A stretch of DNA of 64,000 nucleotides from Nematostella vectensis. Its lineage: Eukaryota; Cnidaria; Anthozoa; Actiniaria; Edwardsiidae. Positions 11,440-23,039 of the stretch are shown in pieces. The notes beneath the pieces are model-generated. The model saw only the letters and a list, made by a program, of their open reading frames with translations. It was not told the DNA's origin and did not search any database. Both the position numbers and the translations under genes were made by a program. Where the stretch lies: the NCBI RefSeq assembly GCF_932526225.1, contig NC_064043.1:8671501-8735500 (forward strand). Direction: 5' to 3'. The first letter of the stretch is position 1. Each line of letters opens with the position of its first letter.

Positions 11440-14281
11440 TCTACATCGCCGGTCCTTGTTTGTGGATAAATCCAGTGCCATCTTTAACCTGAAACTGTAA
11501 GGACTTTTTCAAGTTTCTTGAATTATACTTCTTTCTTTCCCCGGTTTTCAGTCGACGTTCGGTGTTGCTGTCACATGATCCTCCGCAACGTCTGGGAATC
11601 GAGACTACATTACTTCCACGCAAAAATGAATTGGTACAACGTACAGGTTCCTTGCTACCCAAACAACGTGATAAACGTCACAGACATCATTGACATTTGC
11701 ATAATGACAGCGGCGTGGTTGGACGTGCCTAGCTTTAGCTCCGCGTTTTGAAGTCGTTGTTTGCACTTTCATGTGCATTAAGTTCATATATGTAATTCAA
11801 ATATTTAGTGTTGTCGTATGTGTCTATTTGTTCTTTATTTTTTGTGGCCATGGCTTTAACAAGAGAGGTTTTGGAAGAACTACTCGACAAGAAACTGGCG
11901 CCATTACAGGCGTCTCTTGACTTTCTAAATGAAAAGTACGACATCATCTTAAAGAAAGTCTCAGATCAAGAGGTTAAAGTAAAAGAACTCTCGAAAGAGA
12001 ATTCTCGTCTTCATTCGGAAGTGGGGCTACTCAGATCTACATTATCAAACCAAGGGAAATGGCTAAACGATCTAGAGCAATATGGCCGCCGGGAATGCCT
12101 CGAGATCCGTGGGATCCCTGAGGTTAAAGGAGAAGACACTTCTCAAATAGCGTGTCAAGTCGCCAACCTAATTGGGGTCAAGCTCTCGAGACAGGATATC
12201 TCGACCAGCCACCGCATCAAGCCTAAAAACTTTTATCAAGTCTTTAATTCCAATACATTGTGCCACTGCTCCCCATTCATTGATCGCGTTCGCCTTGAAA
12301 ATCTTCCTCATCTAGACATAGTTTCTAGTTTGAATTTTCCGAATTTAAGTGACTTTGATTTAGATATTAATATTCCTAGTCAGATTAATTCAAAATACTA
12401 CTCCCCCCATGAATTTCACTCGTCTTATGAGCTTTCAAATTTATCAGACAAATCGCTCTCACTTCTTCATTGTAATATAAGAAGTATTTCAAAAAACTTT
12501 GATAAATTACAAGATATGCTTTCTACTTTAAATCATCCTTTTAAGTTAATTGCTCTATCTGAAACCTGGCATTCTGACTGTAGAGAGCATATTGCTAATT
12601 GTTCTCTCCCAGGTTTTACTTATATATCGAAACCGACTAAATTTTCAGTTGGGGGAGTAGGTTTATTTATAGCTGTTTCTTTTAATTTCATTTTGAGGGA
12701 GGACTTATCCATTTCAAATGATCAACAAGAATCTTTATGGGTTGAAATACAAAATAATAAGGGTAGCAAAAACATATTATGTGGAGTTATTTACCGCCAT
12801 CCAAATAGTTCTCTTGACCCCTTTTTAGAACATTTCTATAAAACCATGGACAAAATCAGTAAGGAGGGAAAGCTCTGCCTTTTTTCAGGTGACATAAATT
12901 TGAATTTATTAAATTCAGACTCCCACCAACAAACAGGCATATTTCTTGATTTTAGCAAAGCTTTTGATACTGTTGATCATAAAATATTATTAGCAAAACT
13001 TTATTCATACGGCATCCGTGGCATAGCTTATGAATGGTTTGTTTCCTACTTATCAAACAGGCAACAGTTTGTTTCTATTGGTAATGTGTCATCTGCACCA
13101 CTACCAATAACATGTGGAGTGCCTCAAGGTTCAGTACTTGGTCCCCTTCTCTTTCTTCTGTACATTAATGATTTTAATAACTGCTCCAACTTATTTGACT
13201 TTCATTTATTTGCTGATGATGCCAATTTATTTTGTGCCGATTCTTCATTGACATCCTTAGAGACCAAAGTAAACACAGATCTGTATAATATAAATCGTTG
13301 GCTTTGTGCAAATAAATTGGCTTTGAACATCAGTAAAACTAATTTTGTCATTTTTCGACCAGCACAAAAGAGGCTGGCTAGTTCTATTTCTTTATCAATC
13401 AATAATAATACCATTAAACAAAAAAATAATATCAAATATCTTGGTGTAGTTATTGACTCCTTTCTTAACTGGAAGGAGCACATTAACCAGTTAAGTAAGA
13501 AAATCTCCAGAGGGGTCGGAATAATAGCAAAGCTGCGTTACTATGTATCACCAACAATTCTCACTCAGCTATATTATTCTCTAATTTATCCATTTCTTAC
13601 TTATGGTGCTATTATTTGGGGCAACACATATGAATCAACAATCAAGCCTCTTTTTATTTTACAGAAGAAAGCTGTTAGAATCATAACTTTCTCATCTTAC
13701 ATTGAACATACTTCTCCTATCTTTAGAAAACTAAATATCTTGAAATCTCCTGATCTAATCTATTACTTAAACACAATATTTATGTACAAATTTCATTTGA
13801 ATCTACTTCCAACTCCTTTTGATTCTTTTTTTACTACGGTTGCTTCAAGGCACAAATATAATACAAGACTGGCTTCTAAATCATCGTACTGCCTCCCTTT
13901 ACCTCGAACTAATTATGGAAAGTTTAATATTCGTTTTAAAGGTGCCTCAATTTGGAATAACATCAAAGAACCTACCAAAACCATGCGTTTGCCTAGCTTC
14001 AAGGCTGCAATAAAGACCTCAATCCTTGAAAATTATTAGCTTCTATCTAGTTTTTTTGTTTTATTGCATTTTATTTTGCTGCTGCTTTCATGTATTTTGT
14101 ATTCGTGCCTTGTACGTCCTTGCTATACGCTCCATTTAATTGAACTATTTTGTGCTGCCTAGCCAGATTAGCTTTTTAGTTACTTCTAGGCAGCCAATAC
14201 CCAAAATCTGTAATTATTATTTATTTTCTTACTGTAATTTCTGTGTGTGGTATAAATAAAGTTATATTGTTGTTGTTGTTG
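11440..14281 (+). mobile_element. CR1/L2-like LINE with internal deletions and a (TTG)n tail
   Basis: Non-LTR retrotransposon. The 3' end shows a GTATAAATAAAG signal followed by a (GTT)n microsatellite tail to about 14281. The 5' limit is uncertain. TACATCG occurs at 11442 and again right after the tail at 14282, which would fit a 7-bp target duplication, but this is weak. The region from 11440 to 11850 would then be the 5' untranslated region. Confidence 0.75.
11850..14039 (+). CDS. LINE fused ORF: ORF1 coiled coil, endonuclease and reverse transcriptase in one frame (729 aa)
   Basis: One uninterrupted frame of 729 codons. The N-terminal part is ORF1-like: heptad-rich coiled coil followed by the QYGRRECLEIRGIP RNA-binding start and HRIKP. 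It then passes without a stop into ORF2 (LLHCNIRSISKNFDKL), an APE-type endonuclease with ALSETWH and FSGDINLNLLN. The endonuclease breaks off before its SDHxP motif and joins the reverse transcriptase at FLDFSKAFDTVDH. GVPQGSVLGPLLF and the catalytic LFADDANLF are intact, as are the thumb and C-terminal domain. The ORF1 C-terminus, the endonuclease end and the first reverse-transcriptase fingers are therefore missing, yet the frame is kept. It is likely inactive by itself. The start could also be an in-frame ATG at 11808. Confidence 0.85.
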   Translation: MALTREVLEELLDKKLAPLQASLDFLNEKYDIILKKVSDQEVKVKELSKENSRLHSEVGLLRSTLSNQGKWLNDLEQYGRRECLEIRGIPEVKGEDTSQIACQVANLIGVKLSRQDISTSHRIKPKNFYQVFNSNTLCHCSPFIDRVRLENLPHLDIVSSLNFPNLSDFDLDINIPSQINSKYYSPHEFHSSYELSNLSDKSLSLLHCNIRSISKNFDKLQDMLSTLNHPFKLIALSETWHSDCREHIANCSLPGFTYISKPTKFSVGGVGLFIAVSFNFILREDLSISNDQQESLWVEIQNNKGSKNILCGVIYRHPNSSLDPFLEHFYKTMDKISKEGKLCLFSGDINLNLLNSDSHQQTGIFLDFSKAFDTVDHKILLAKLYSYGIRGIAYEWFVSYLSNRQQFVSIGNVSSAPLPITCGVPQGSVLGPLLFLLYINDFNNCSNLFDFHLFADDANLFCADSSLTSLETKVNTDLYNINRWLCANKLALNISKTNFVIFRPAQKRLASSISLSINNNTIKQKNNIKYLGVVIDSFLNWKEHINQLSKKISRGVGIIAKLRYYVSPTILTQLYYSLIYPFLTYGAIIWGNTYESTIKPLFILQKKAVRIITFSSYIEHTSPIFRKLNILKSPDLIYYLNTIFMYKFHLNLLPTPFDSFFTTVASRHKYNTRLASKSSYCLPLPRTNYGKFNIRFKGASIWNNIKEPTKTMRLPSFKAAIKTSILENY

Positions 14282-15196
14282 TACATCGAGTTTATTTCGA
14301 CGATATTTGACGTTTGCGATAGATTAAATAAAAAAAGGATTTGAAGTCAAAGACGTCTAGCTGCGTTTAATCGAGATTTAAAATATGAAATTTGTTATGA
14401 ACAAATATTTAAAAAATTAATCGAGAATATGGCAATGACCTAAGAAACAGTGAAGTAATCATCTAGAAATCATCTAGTAATCATCTACATTTCTGAAAAT
14501 GAGTTATTGCAATCGAAATATTTCTTTAACGTGATTACTTCAGGCATATCTCAGAGCCTGTTTGAATAAGTTTAAAAAGACTGCACTTCCGCTAACTTTG
14601 GAGTTTATCACGGCAATCTCATTTCCGAAACAGCGGTGTAGGGTTTGCGGAGATCAAATCCACACTATCTTTGGCCGAGAGAGTGTTAGCTTTAGGACTA
14701 AGATACGAGTAAGCCCGGCGTTAAGAATAATAAATTAAATGCAATAAGATATATTCTTTTTAAAGGAGTAACCCTAAAATTTTACTTGCTTCATTTCCAC
14801 TTTATTTACTTTTAATAAACCCCTGGCTTCATTTTCCAATTGGGTGGACAAGAGTCTCACGCGTCAGTTGTTTGTTTTGCTGCAGTTGTTTACCTCCCTA
14901 ATTTTAAAATCGTCCACTTTGTCAACGGTATCTTGGTGTTAAAGTGCCGTTTTCTGACAAGTTAACCCGGCGGTCGGATGTGTTCTCGTATTTGCATCTA
15001 GCATGATGAAAACACAACAGAGATACCCCTGACAATCTGTTTTCTGGTAGCGAATCAACCGTTCCGCAAGATGAGTGTTTGAGCGGCTAAAGGGGGGTTT
15101 GCAACAAAAAGGAAAATTCAACCATCGCTTCTTATACTCATTCGAAATCTCAGCTCCTCTTATCTGTAAATGTGAGTAACCCATCCATATTGGTCA
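14282..15196. other. Intergenic stretch upstream of the GPCR
   Basis: AT-rich. There is a short ATCATCTAG(A/T)AATC repeat at 14459-14490. No gene, RNA or clear mobile element was recognised. It should hold the GPCR promoter. Confidence 0.5.
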
Positions 15197-16834
15197 ATGA
15201 ATTTCACAGCTACAAACAGTTCTCGATTTGAGTCCGGCGTGGTTTCCACCACATCATCAACATTGGTTTTCTACAGTGTGTGCCTATGTGTTAGTGCCTT
15301 CGGAGTCATCGGGAATGGATGCGTTATCTGGCTCATCACAACTAGGCCATCGCTGCGGAATACAACCAACCGACTAATACTCTCTCTATCGGTGGCGGAT
15401 TTCCTAGTAAGCTTGTGTATGGCCCCAGCCAGCATGACTTGCCATTTTCTGCAATGTAACCAGGTGTTCTTGGGTATTGTACACGAAATGATGCTTTACT
15501 GGTCTGTGAATAATCTGTGTGGAGTTACCATCGAGCGTTACATAAGCATTTGCCACCCTCTTAAATACCCGATTCTCATGGCGAAATCGCGATCATTAAT
15601 TCTCATAGCTGGATGCTGGTTGATTCCACTGGTGTCCTTTGCCTTGCACTTTCTGTGGTTCTTCTCGGAGTCTTCAATGTTCTGGTTTAAAAGTTTCACC
15701 GCAGTTGAGACGATTCTTATGGTCGGATTGCCTTGTCTTACTTTGGTTATTCTTTATGTGAGGATATTCATCGTGGCCCGAAGATTACAAAAACAGACAG
15801 CAATACAACTAGAAATTGTTAACTTTAATGATGATTCATTTGTAAGCGGAAATCGGATGAGTAACAATGAGGTGCGTGTAACTAAAAGCGAAAGTTTATC
15901 AAGCCCAAGTAACTCTTATAGCCAAGCTTTTAAATCGAATAATTCAAGAGAAGAAGAAAGTCTAGATCCGAAAAAATCTTCTGGTACTGAGAATAAGTCT
16001 TTCGAAACTGTCAAAGGTAGTGAATCTAGGTCGAAGGAAACACCTGCTGTCACGGCAAACATAAAAGAACTGAGAACGCAAATCCAAGACAGGAATTCAA
16101 TCAATTTACACAAGGTTTCATCCATCATATCCAAGGTTGGAACAGCACACGTTGAATCAAAAGGCGGCGAAACAAGCCACGATAAGGCCTACCTCTCCAA
16201 ATTAGGATGTACGAAGTCCGACCATCTGAACAGCGGTGACGCCAATGCCGATGATATTCAGAAGCCGTCTAGACAGCAGAAAGGCGCCGCTGTAAATATA
16301 AGTAGTGTAGGTGGTGTTAGTGAGGCTTGTACTTTAAATGCCATTGAAAATTTCCATGCAGACGAACACAACACTGACTTTAATGCGCTCTCTTATCAAG
16401 TGACCAATGGAGTGGACGTAGTTAGCCTAAGGAGAATCCGAGAGAAGAACAGGAAACTAGAAGATAAGGAACCTCACCATAAGAAGCACGATTTATCCCC
16501 GAGTGATGTTATACGTTCTAAACAGGGTGGTTTATTACCAGCAAGAAGCAAGCCAAGAAGGCGATTGGACAAGTTTAAGCAAATATTTCGCATTCCTGGC
16601 CGTTCCGGAGTCGCAGCTATTGGTTCTGTCATAGCGATATTTATCCTATGCTGGAGCGTTGCCTTATATGGGTCTTTCTGTTATTACTATAATGCATGCT
16701 TACTGACCAGGTCGTTACAGAGGGCTATATACTTACTGTGGCAAATTAACAGTGCTGTTAATCCTTTAGTGTATGCTTTACTAAAAACAGACATGCGCCG
16801 GGAATTACTTAAACTCTGCAACTGTTGGCAGTAA
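15197..16834 (+). CDS. Class A (rhodopsin-like) GPCR, intronless, long third intracellular loop (545 aa)
   Basis: Seven-helix receptor. N-terminus with N-glycosylation sites (NFT, NSS). TM1 about 24-48 with GVIGNG; TM2 about 60-82 with LSVADFL; TM3 about 93-116 ending ERY (in place of DRY); TM4 about 133-156; TM5 about 168-194. The third intracellular loop, residues 198-468, is Ser/Lys-rich and about 270 residues long. TM6 about 471-497 has CWS without the usual following proline. TM7 contains NPLVY at 522-526, with a short tail ending CNCWQ that could be palmitoylated. The second extracellular loop shows no cysteine, so the usual TM3-ECL2 disulfide seems absent. Single-exon layout is common for cnidarian receptors. 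The ligand is not predictable; amine-like and melatonin-like groups are possible relatives. Confidence 0.9.
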   Translation: MNFTATNSSRFESGVVSTTSSTLVFYSVCLCVSAFGVIGNGCVIWLITTRPSLRNTTNRLILSLSVADFLVSLCMAPASMTCHFLQCNQVFLGIVHEMMLYWSVNNLCGVTIERYISICHPLKYPILMAKSRSLILIAGCWLIPLVSFALHFLWFFSESSMFWFKSFTAVETILMVGLPCLTLVILYVRIFIVARRLQKQTAIQLEIVNFNDDSFVSGNRMSNNEVRVTKSESLSSPSNSYSQAFKSNNSREEESLDPKKSSGTENKSFETVKGSESRSKETPAVTANIKELRTQIQDRNSINLHKVSSIISKVGTAHVESKGGETSHDKAYLSKLGCTKSDHLNSGDANADDIQKPSRQQKGAAVNISSVGGVSEACTLNAIENFHADEHNTDFNALSYQVTNGVDVVSLRRIREKNRKLEDKEPHHKKHDLSPSDVIRSKQGGLLPARSKPRRRLDKFKQIFRIPGRSGVAAIGSVIAIFILCWSVALYGSFCYYYNACLLTRSLQRAIYLLWQINSAVNPLVYALLKTDMRRELLKLCNCWQ

Positions 16835-17658
16835 CATCGGACACCAAGAGGCAATAGTTCAGTAATTTTCTTCCAATTTTGTTGGCAACTGACAATATTC
16901 ATACTAGGGATATAATATAAAACTGTGCACAAAATCTCCACATTTTTTTCATGATTTTCAACACGTTCTATCTTTTTAAAAATATTTTCATCCATAAATA
17001 CATTATAAGTTTCCGCAAGAATATTTTTTTTCAAAGAATACCCTTTTTTAAACTTCTAATTGAATGTTATAGCCGAATATAGGCGAGAATTTTATTCCAT
17101 TTCTGGTATGGGAATAGCGCGCCTAGTCAATCCTAACACCATGACCAATCAATTCCTTTGCTGTGTGTAGTCAAATGGTTGATATCGCTAAAGTGAAAAA
17201 ATGAAAGCAATCAATTTGTTTAGACGGGTTATTGGCTAACCGCTATTTCCAGACAAGACATTGATTTTGGATGAACCGAGGTTATGCAAAAACGAATTCG
17301 GCTAAGTTAATTCTTTAAAAGTTTTATCTAACTTTATCTTAGTTTTTAGGAGATATACTAAAAGTCATCTCACTTCCCTCACTTTAATAGGAGACTTGCG
17401 CTGAGAGATCTCTTGACCTTTTGGCAAATTCAAGCCAAAATAAACAAAGAAATGATTGCGCTGTCATGCCAGAGAACAACAAAAGATTAAGATATTTAAA
17501 TGAAAATAAGCCATTTCTGAAAAAAAACTTTGTGGCTGTATTTGTGCTAAATAAACTGCTTTTTGTTGTTGTTATTTTGCCCTAAAAGCCTGAGTAGGCA
17601 CTAGTTTGCCAGTCATGTAATCTCTTAGCGCAAGTCCTCTATTGCATGTAATAAAGGT
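16835..17658. other. Convergent intergenic stretch between GPCR and PRA1-family gene
   Basis: Holds both 3' untranslated regions. CCTAAAAGCCTGAGTAGGCA and an AATAAAGG word occur near 17580-17655. No gene was recognised. Confidence 0.5.
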
Positions 17659-18525
17659 TTAGTTTCTGGATATTCTATAGATATCCCTCGGATCTTCCTC
17701 ATCCTGTATTGTCGCCAACATTATAGACATTGGTGTAGGTCTCTCCTTGAACATCTCAGAGACATTAGCAAACTTGTTCTTGAGATTGCGCTTGCGACAG
17801 ATTGAATGTAGAAGGACCACTAAAAGAAAAATGAGAAATGAGTATCTGATAGCAATGATAACACAAACAAAAAAATGCCCTCTAAAATATCCTGGGTATA
17901 TGCCTGTCTAGCTATTCAAACATATTTCTGTGTTTCAAGGCTTCTCTTACCAACTAAGGGCATTGTGACCCCCCAAAGAAAGACCAGTACAGATCCCATC
18001 ATGTATAGCAGTAGCACGACAATGGCTCCCACTCCTATGGGGGCCAGGTTCGCTGATGCTTGACCATGTTTTTTCATCATGTCTCGCTTCTTGAGTATCT
18101 TAGCATACAGGACAACAGCAGTGGCAAGTGAGACTGCGCCGATTATCAAGTCTTTGGGGTACAGAGTTCTAAAGACAAAAGGATGACATATTTATTGTCA
18201 GCATACATACGCAATTATTATTTTTGCCCTTGAAAAAGTATAATAGTTATGCACTTAAATAACACTTTGAAATCATCGAAACCATTTAACTACGTTTAAC
18301 TAAAACTACGTTTCATCCCCGTGTCATCATCCCCTACACTTACCCGACAATCAGAAATATAATGATTACGCACAGAAAATAATTGGTTTGGTAATATATC
18401 AGGTTGTTGATAACTCTGTTGCTCATACGCTCTGTGTCATTCAAAGAAGGCGTCGTGAACTCCGCATTCGTGAGAAAATCCTGCAAAGATCGGACGGGAG
18501 GAAAATCTACCCCGCCAGACGCCAT
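17659..18525 (-). CDS. PRAF2/ARL6IP5-like: PRA1-family protein, PRAF2/ARL6IP5 (JWA) type, 3 exons, 186 aa
   Basis: Prenylated-Rab-acceptor family membrane protein of ER and Golgi, linked to Rab and cargo traffic. Exons on the minus strand: 18525-18344, 18168-17951, 17819-17659; lengths 182, 218 and 161 give a 186-aa frame with proper GT-AG borders. The N-terminus has PPVRSLQDFL and the family hallmark RVINNLIYYQTNYFLC. Two hydrophobic hairpins follow (about residues 50-85 and 105-140), then a C-terminal SICRKRNLKNKF segment typical of PRAF2/ARL6IP5. The start codon sits in CAAGATGGCGTC, a YY1-type initiator context. The gene is head to head with YIPF5, with a LINE between them. Confidence 0.92.
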
Positions 18526-18834
18526 CTTGGATTATGTGGCAATGGGTAAATCCGCTGAACAATAACAAATAGCAACGGCTCAAGCGATTGTTGTAAAAAA
18601 TTGGATAACAACAACGACAAAAAATACAATATAAAAAGTACTCTTACAAAATTTTGCCCTTGCAATCATCCAGATTCTTAATTCACAACGGATTGCACTT
18701 CGCTGGCGTCCGTCTGTCTATTGTCTAGAACTTAGAACTAATGTCTACCTTTCTTCTGTCTCTTTCATTTTAGCTGATTAAGCTACTACTTTTGTTGTTG
18801 TTCTTGTTTTGCTGTAAATTAATTGTTGTATCCC
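18526..18834. other. Promoter-side spacer of the PRA1-family gene
   Basis: AT-rich, with TTGTTGTT and AACAACAACG words at 18580-18620. It should contain part of the original shared promoter of the PRAF/YIPF5 pair. No gene was seen. Confidence 0.4.
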
Positions 18835-20491
18835 CTAACAAAAAATTCACGGAGAAAAAAGGCAAATGTCGGACTCCCGAAAAAAAAGACGATAAGCTCT
18901 CAAAAGAGAATTATCGACCAGTCACTATCTTGTCCTGTGTAAACAAAGTACTTGAGAAACTGGTTAGTGTACAACTCGCCACGAGTTTCGACTCCCTTAT
19001 GTACGTGAACTCTAGCGCATATCGAAAACAATACAGCTGCGAAACAACTTTGATCAATCTCACGGAAAGGTGGAAAATGGCAAGGGATGAGAGACTTTCA
19101 GTGAACATTCTATCAACAGATATGTCAAAGGCATTTGACTCGATGCATCCCCCCTTACTACTCAGTAAATTGAAAGCCTATGGAGCTCAGGATACATGTC
19201 TGCGACTTCTTGAGAGTTATCTCTCAGACAGAAGAAATCGTGTTAGAATGGGAAAGGATCTAAGTTCTTACAGCACGGTCAACCGAGGCTGTCCTCAGGG
19301 GTCGGCCCTAGGACCATTGCTCTGGAATATTTTTCAGAATGACCTCCCAATGAGTGTCAATACGGAGTTATCAATGTACGCCGACGATCATCAAATTTAC
19401 CATTGCGGTCAGGATCCGGGAGTGGTCACAGCAAAGCTCAGTGCAAGTGCCGAACTCGCGACTGCGTGGTACGAGTCCAATTTGTTGGCTGGTAACCTCA
19501 AGAAATACCAAACACTAAGCATCGGTTATGGTAAAAAGGCAAACGCCTCCGTGGACTCGATCTCACGCATTTCTATCAACAACCAGGAAATACGGTCAGC
19601 GGACTCCCTAAAGCTACTAGGAGTTACAATAGACTCTCAACTCAATTTCTCGGAGCATATAAGCATAGCATGTAAAAATGCTGGCAGAAGAATCGGTGTG
19701 CTGATGAGACTCAGGAACTTGATACCTACAAACGCTAAACTAGTTCTCTATAAATCTGCTGTGTTGCCTTATTTGACATATACTGCCACTTGACCTGGCA
19801 TTTTTGTAAGGCAAGCGATAGTAGGAAGCTTGAGCGTTTACAGGAACGTGCCTTAAGAGCTGTTTTTAAAGACTGGAATTGCACTTACCACGAACTATTA
19901 ATAAAGGCTAATTTATCTACTCTACGTAATCGTAGACTGCAAGACATTTGCATCTTAATGTACAAAGTTAAAAATGGCCTTTGTCCATCTGGGATTAGTG
20001 ATTTGTTTTCTAAAAAAGACACGAACTATAATTTAAGATTGTCCGATTTTGTTATTCCAAGATTTAATACAGTCACTTACGGAAACATTCCCTAAGATAT
20101 ATGGGGGCTAAAATATGGAATAGCCTACCTAGGGCAGAAAGATCAATTGACAGTTTAAAAAGTTTTAAAGTGACTATGAGAAAAAAGGATTTCGAATTTA
20201 TAGAAAATTGTAAGGGCTGTGCCCTATGTTCCGCATGATAATTTTTAAATCTAGTCATTTTTTTCTTCATAATTTCATATAGATTACAATCAATTTACAT
20301 GTATTTATATATATATATATATATTTATTTAGCTTTATCAGTAAGAATCTATAATTTTAAATTTTTAATAATCAGTATAATTTTTATAATTTTATCTTTT
20401 TTTGTGTCCCCCAATTAGTAGGGGTTTTATCCCCGGCTAGAGGTTGTTTATGACACTTTAATAAAGTTTCTATCTATCTATCTATCTATCT
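18835..20491 (+). pseudogene. 5'-truncated LINE reverse transcriptase with frameshifts and (TATC)n tail
   Basis: Remnant of a non-LTR element of a different family from the one at 11440. It starts inside the reverse transcriptase (ENYRPVTILSCVNKVLEKL), runs through STDMSKAFDSM, GCPQGSALGPLLWN and the catalytic MYADDHQIY, then breaks. A frameshift lies near 19790 (frame continues TWHFCKASDSRKLERLQERAL) and another near 20093, after which GAKIWNSLPRAERSIDSLKSF ends at a TGA near 20238. A TTTAATAAAG word and (TATC)n at about 20469-20491 mark the 3' tail. The exact 5' end was not located. Confidence 0.85.
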
Positions 20492-20564
20492 CCCATAATG
20501 CACTAGGAAATTGAAGGCCAGGTCACTAGCTGTACTCTCCACAACAAAACGTCTCTTCGAAAAC

Positions 20565-23039
20565 ATGTCGGGCTTTGGCGGGGAGAACACGGTCTCTATC
20601 GACCAAGATTTCTTCGATAGCGGCTACTCTTACGATAACCAACCACAGGAATATCAAAGCCAAGAAGACAAACAGGAATGGAATTACGGTTCTTATGGCT
20701 CTAACTACACCGATTATACACAACAAGAGCCGTCTTCGGGAAACTTCGACGGTGGAACGACAAGTTCTTACTCATCTTCTTACGGTGGTAGCTATGGCGG
20801 ACAATATGATTACGGTGCGTCCGGTCCTACAGCTGCAGGCTCAGGGCAGATTGACTATGGCTTCTCTGGATCCATGCAAGCGAGGCAAACAAGTGTCGAT
20901 TACACTAGCTTTGAGGACGAGCCGCCATTATTAGAAGGTATAATTGCACTGTCACGAAACACAATGATCCTTTGATTGCGTTACCATCCAACGTGGCAAT
21001 CCTTCCATACCAGGTTTCGTAATGTCACGCTAAACGTTCATTTTCATGCCCGAGTTATTTCAATGTGGCTTTGTTATTTAAAAAAATGACAAGTAAATAT
21101 TTTGATAAAATAAAACATGAAAAAATATACTTGTTGTTGGCCCCTCCCACAATCTGCAAGCTTTGTCCCGCCTTGGAATACACAGTCAATCAAATTTTGG
21201 GGCCAGGTTTTATTTTTTCGGCTTGATTGACTACCTGCTATTTTTAAACTAGAAAATGCTTTTAAATTCTGGGAGGTTGTACGCCATGGATTTGTTTAGT
21301 ATCAGCAAACTGATGCTCTGTAACCTTAAGTATTTTTTATCTCTTTCAGAGCTTGGAATTAACTTTGAACATATCTGGCAAAAGGTATAGAATGTAAACA
21401 TAGTATAATAGTATTATAATACCCTTCCTGCAGAGCTTTCTTCTTGTTTGTTTTTGTCACTTTTCCTAATGACAGAAACAGGTGAAAATGCAAAAGAGCA
21501 GCGATAGTACACAGATAAGTAAACTGATAAAAACAAACAGGAAGAAAGCTCTGTAAGCAGGGTTGTGCAATAAAAACTGTAGTGGCTTTGGGTTCGAAGG
21601 CTTTCAATAACTATAAAAAAAAGCGTAAATACAAAAGTAATGGCGGCAACACATGAGCACGTCTCCACCAGCGCAAGGGTGCAATAATGACCGCTGACCA
21701 CCGGATGTAAAGTGGCTGGAAGTAAACTATTACAACAACAATGCTTTTAAATTATACACTAGAAAAAAATAGTGTTTATCATGTTTTATATTTGTAGGAA
21801 AAGTGTATTCTAATTGTACCTGGTAACCTCTCTTTTTTCAGACATTGTCAGTACTTAACCCACTGCAACACACAGAGTCAAACATTATGGATGACACAGA
21901 CCTCGCTGGACCACTAGTTTTCTGCTTGGCATTTGGAGGATTTTTGCTGCTTGTATGTAAAATAATCTCATATTATATTTTCAGGCTAGGTACTAATGCA
22001 ATCTCTATATATAGGACAAAACACTGTCCTTTCGGCTCAACTGAGTGGAAACAGTTCTACCATCAGTATTCTAAAAATGTCTTCATCCAATGCCTAATTA
22101 ACCAGAGAAAACTTCAGATTTGGACTGGTAGGAAAGAGGGTACTTGGCTTTGAGTATATAGAGAATAAAATCACTAAAGTCTGACTCCTGATGCGCTTGC
22201 ACTTCTGTTAGGGCATATAGACTTTATGCCATGCAGCTACCATTTACAACAGGAGACAAATGGTATACAGGCTGAGGGGTCTCCTCAAATCTTGTGATAT
22301 ACTTTCATGTTACAACCATCCCAGAAGCTAAAATATGCCAGGGGTAAATAACTTATAACACTATCCTGAACATATCTTAGATTCTGCTGTGATCCAGCTC
22401 TTTCTATTTCAGTCTGGTAAAGTCCATGGATTTGGTTACATTTACGGAGTTGGTGTCTTGGGCTGCCTATCTTTATATGCTATCCTTAACCTGATGAGCA
22501 TGACAGGTGTTAGTGCCGGCTGCGTTGTCAGTGTTCTTGGATATTGCCTGTTACCAATGGTGTTACTCTCAAGTTTGTCCACTATGTTTTCTTTGCAGTA
22601 AGTATATGACTTTATAATCATGCAAGTCCATAGTCAAAGCAGGTTTTACAGTGATACAGAAACAAGGGATCAGAGCTCAATTTAAAAACCAGTGCCCTGT
22701 CCCCCTCCTCTTTGTTAAAAATTAATAATAACCAGTATGTGAGAAGCTCAGTCCCTGAAAACAATATTTTTTTATAAATCTGTTCAGCCAATATTGACTG
22801 AGGCATGTGCCTTTGTTAGCCTATGCTTTAACCCTGATAATGGCTCTTTATAACCCAATGTGGTGTTTTATTGCAGAGGCATGATAGGGACAGTGCTAAC
22901 AGCGATAACCATAGGTTGGTGTAGTTTAACAGCTTCCAAGCTGTTTGTTACTGTGCTAGCAATGGACTCTCAGCAACTCCTGGTTGCTTACCCTTGTGCA
23001 TTGTTATATGGGGTGTTTGCTTTGCTTACTGTATTTTAG
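20565..23039 (+). CDS. YIPF5: YIPF5 (Yip1 domain family member 5), 5 exons, 288 aa
   Basis: Golgi/ER five-helix Yip1-family membrane protein that works with Rab GTPases and COPII traffic. Exons 20565-20937, 21350-21384, 21842-21952, 22413-22597, 22877-23039 sum to 867 bases in frame. The N-terminal 120 residues are Gly/Ser/Tyr/Gln-rich and cytosolic. The signature [14 protein letters not shown] spans the exon 1-2 junction, followed by [49 protein letters not shown] and the C-terminus [20 protein letters not shown], very close to vertebrate YIPF5. MSGFGG at 20565 is preferred as start because it matches the family; an in-frame ATG at 20511 would add 18 residues. Only 73 bases separate this start from the (TATC)n LINE tail. 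Confidence 0.96.

Noticed and set aside
20511..20564. Upstream in-frame ATG of YIPF5
   Set aside because: MSGFGG at 20565 matches the family start; the extra 18 residues do not.
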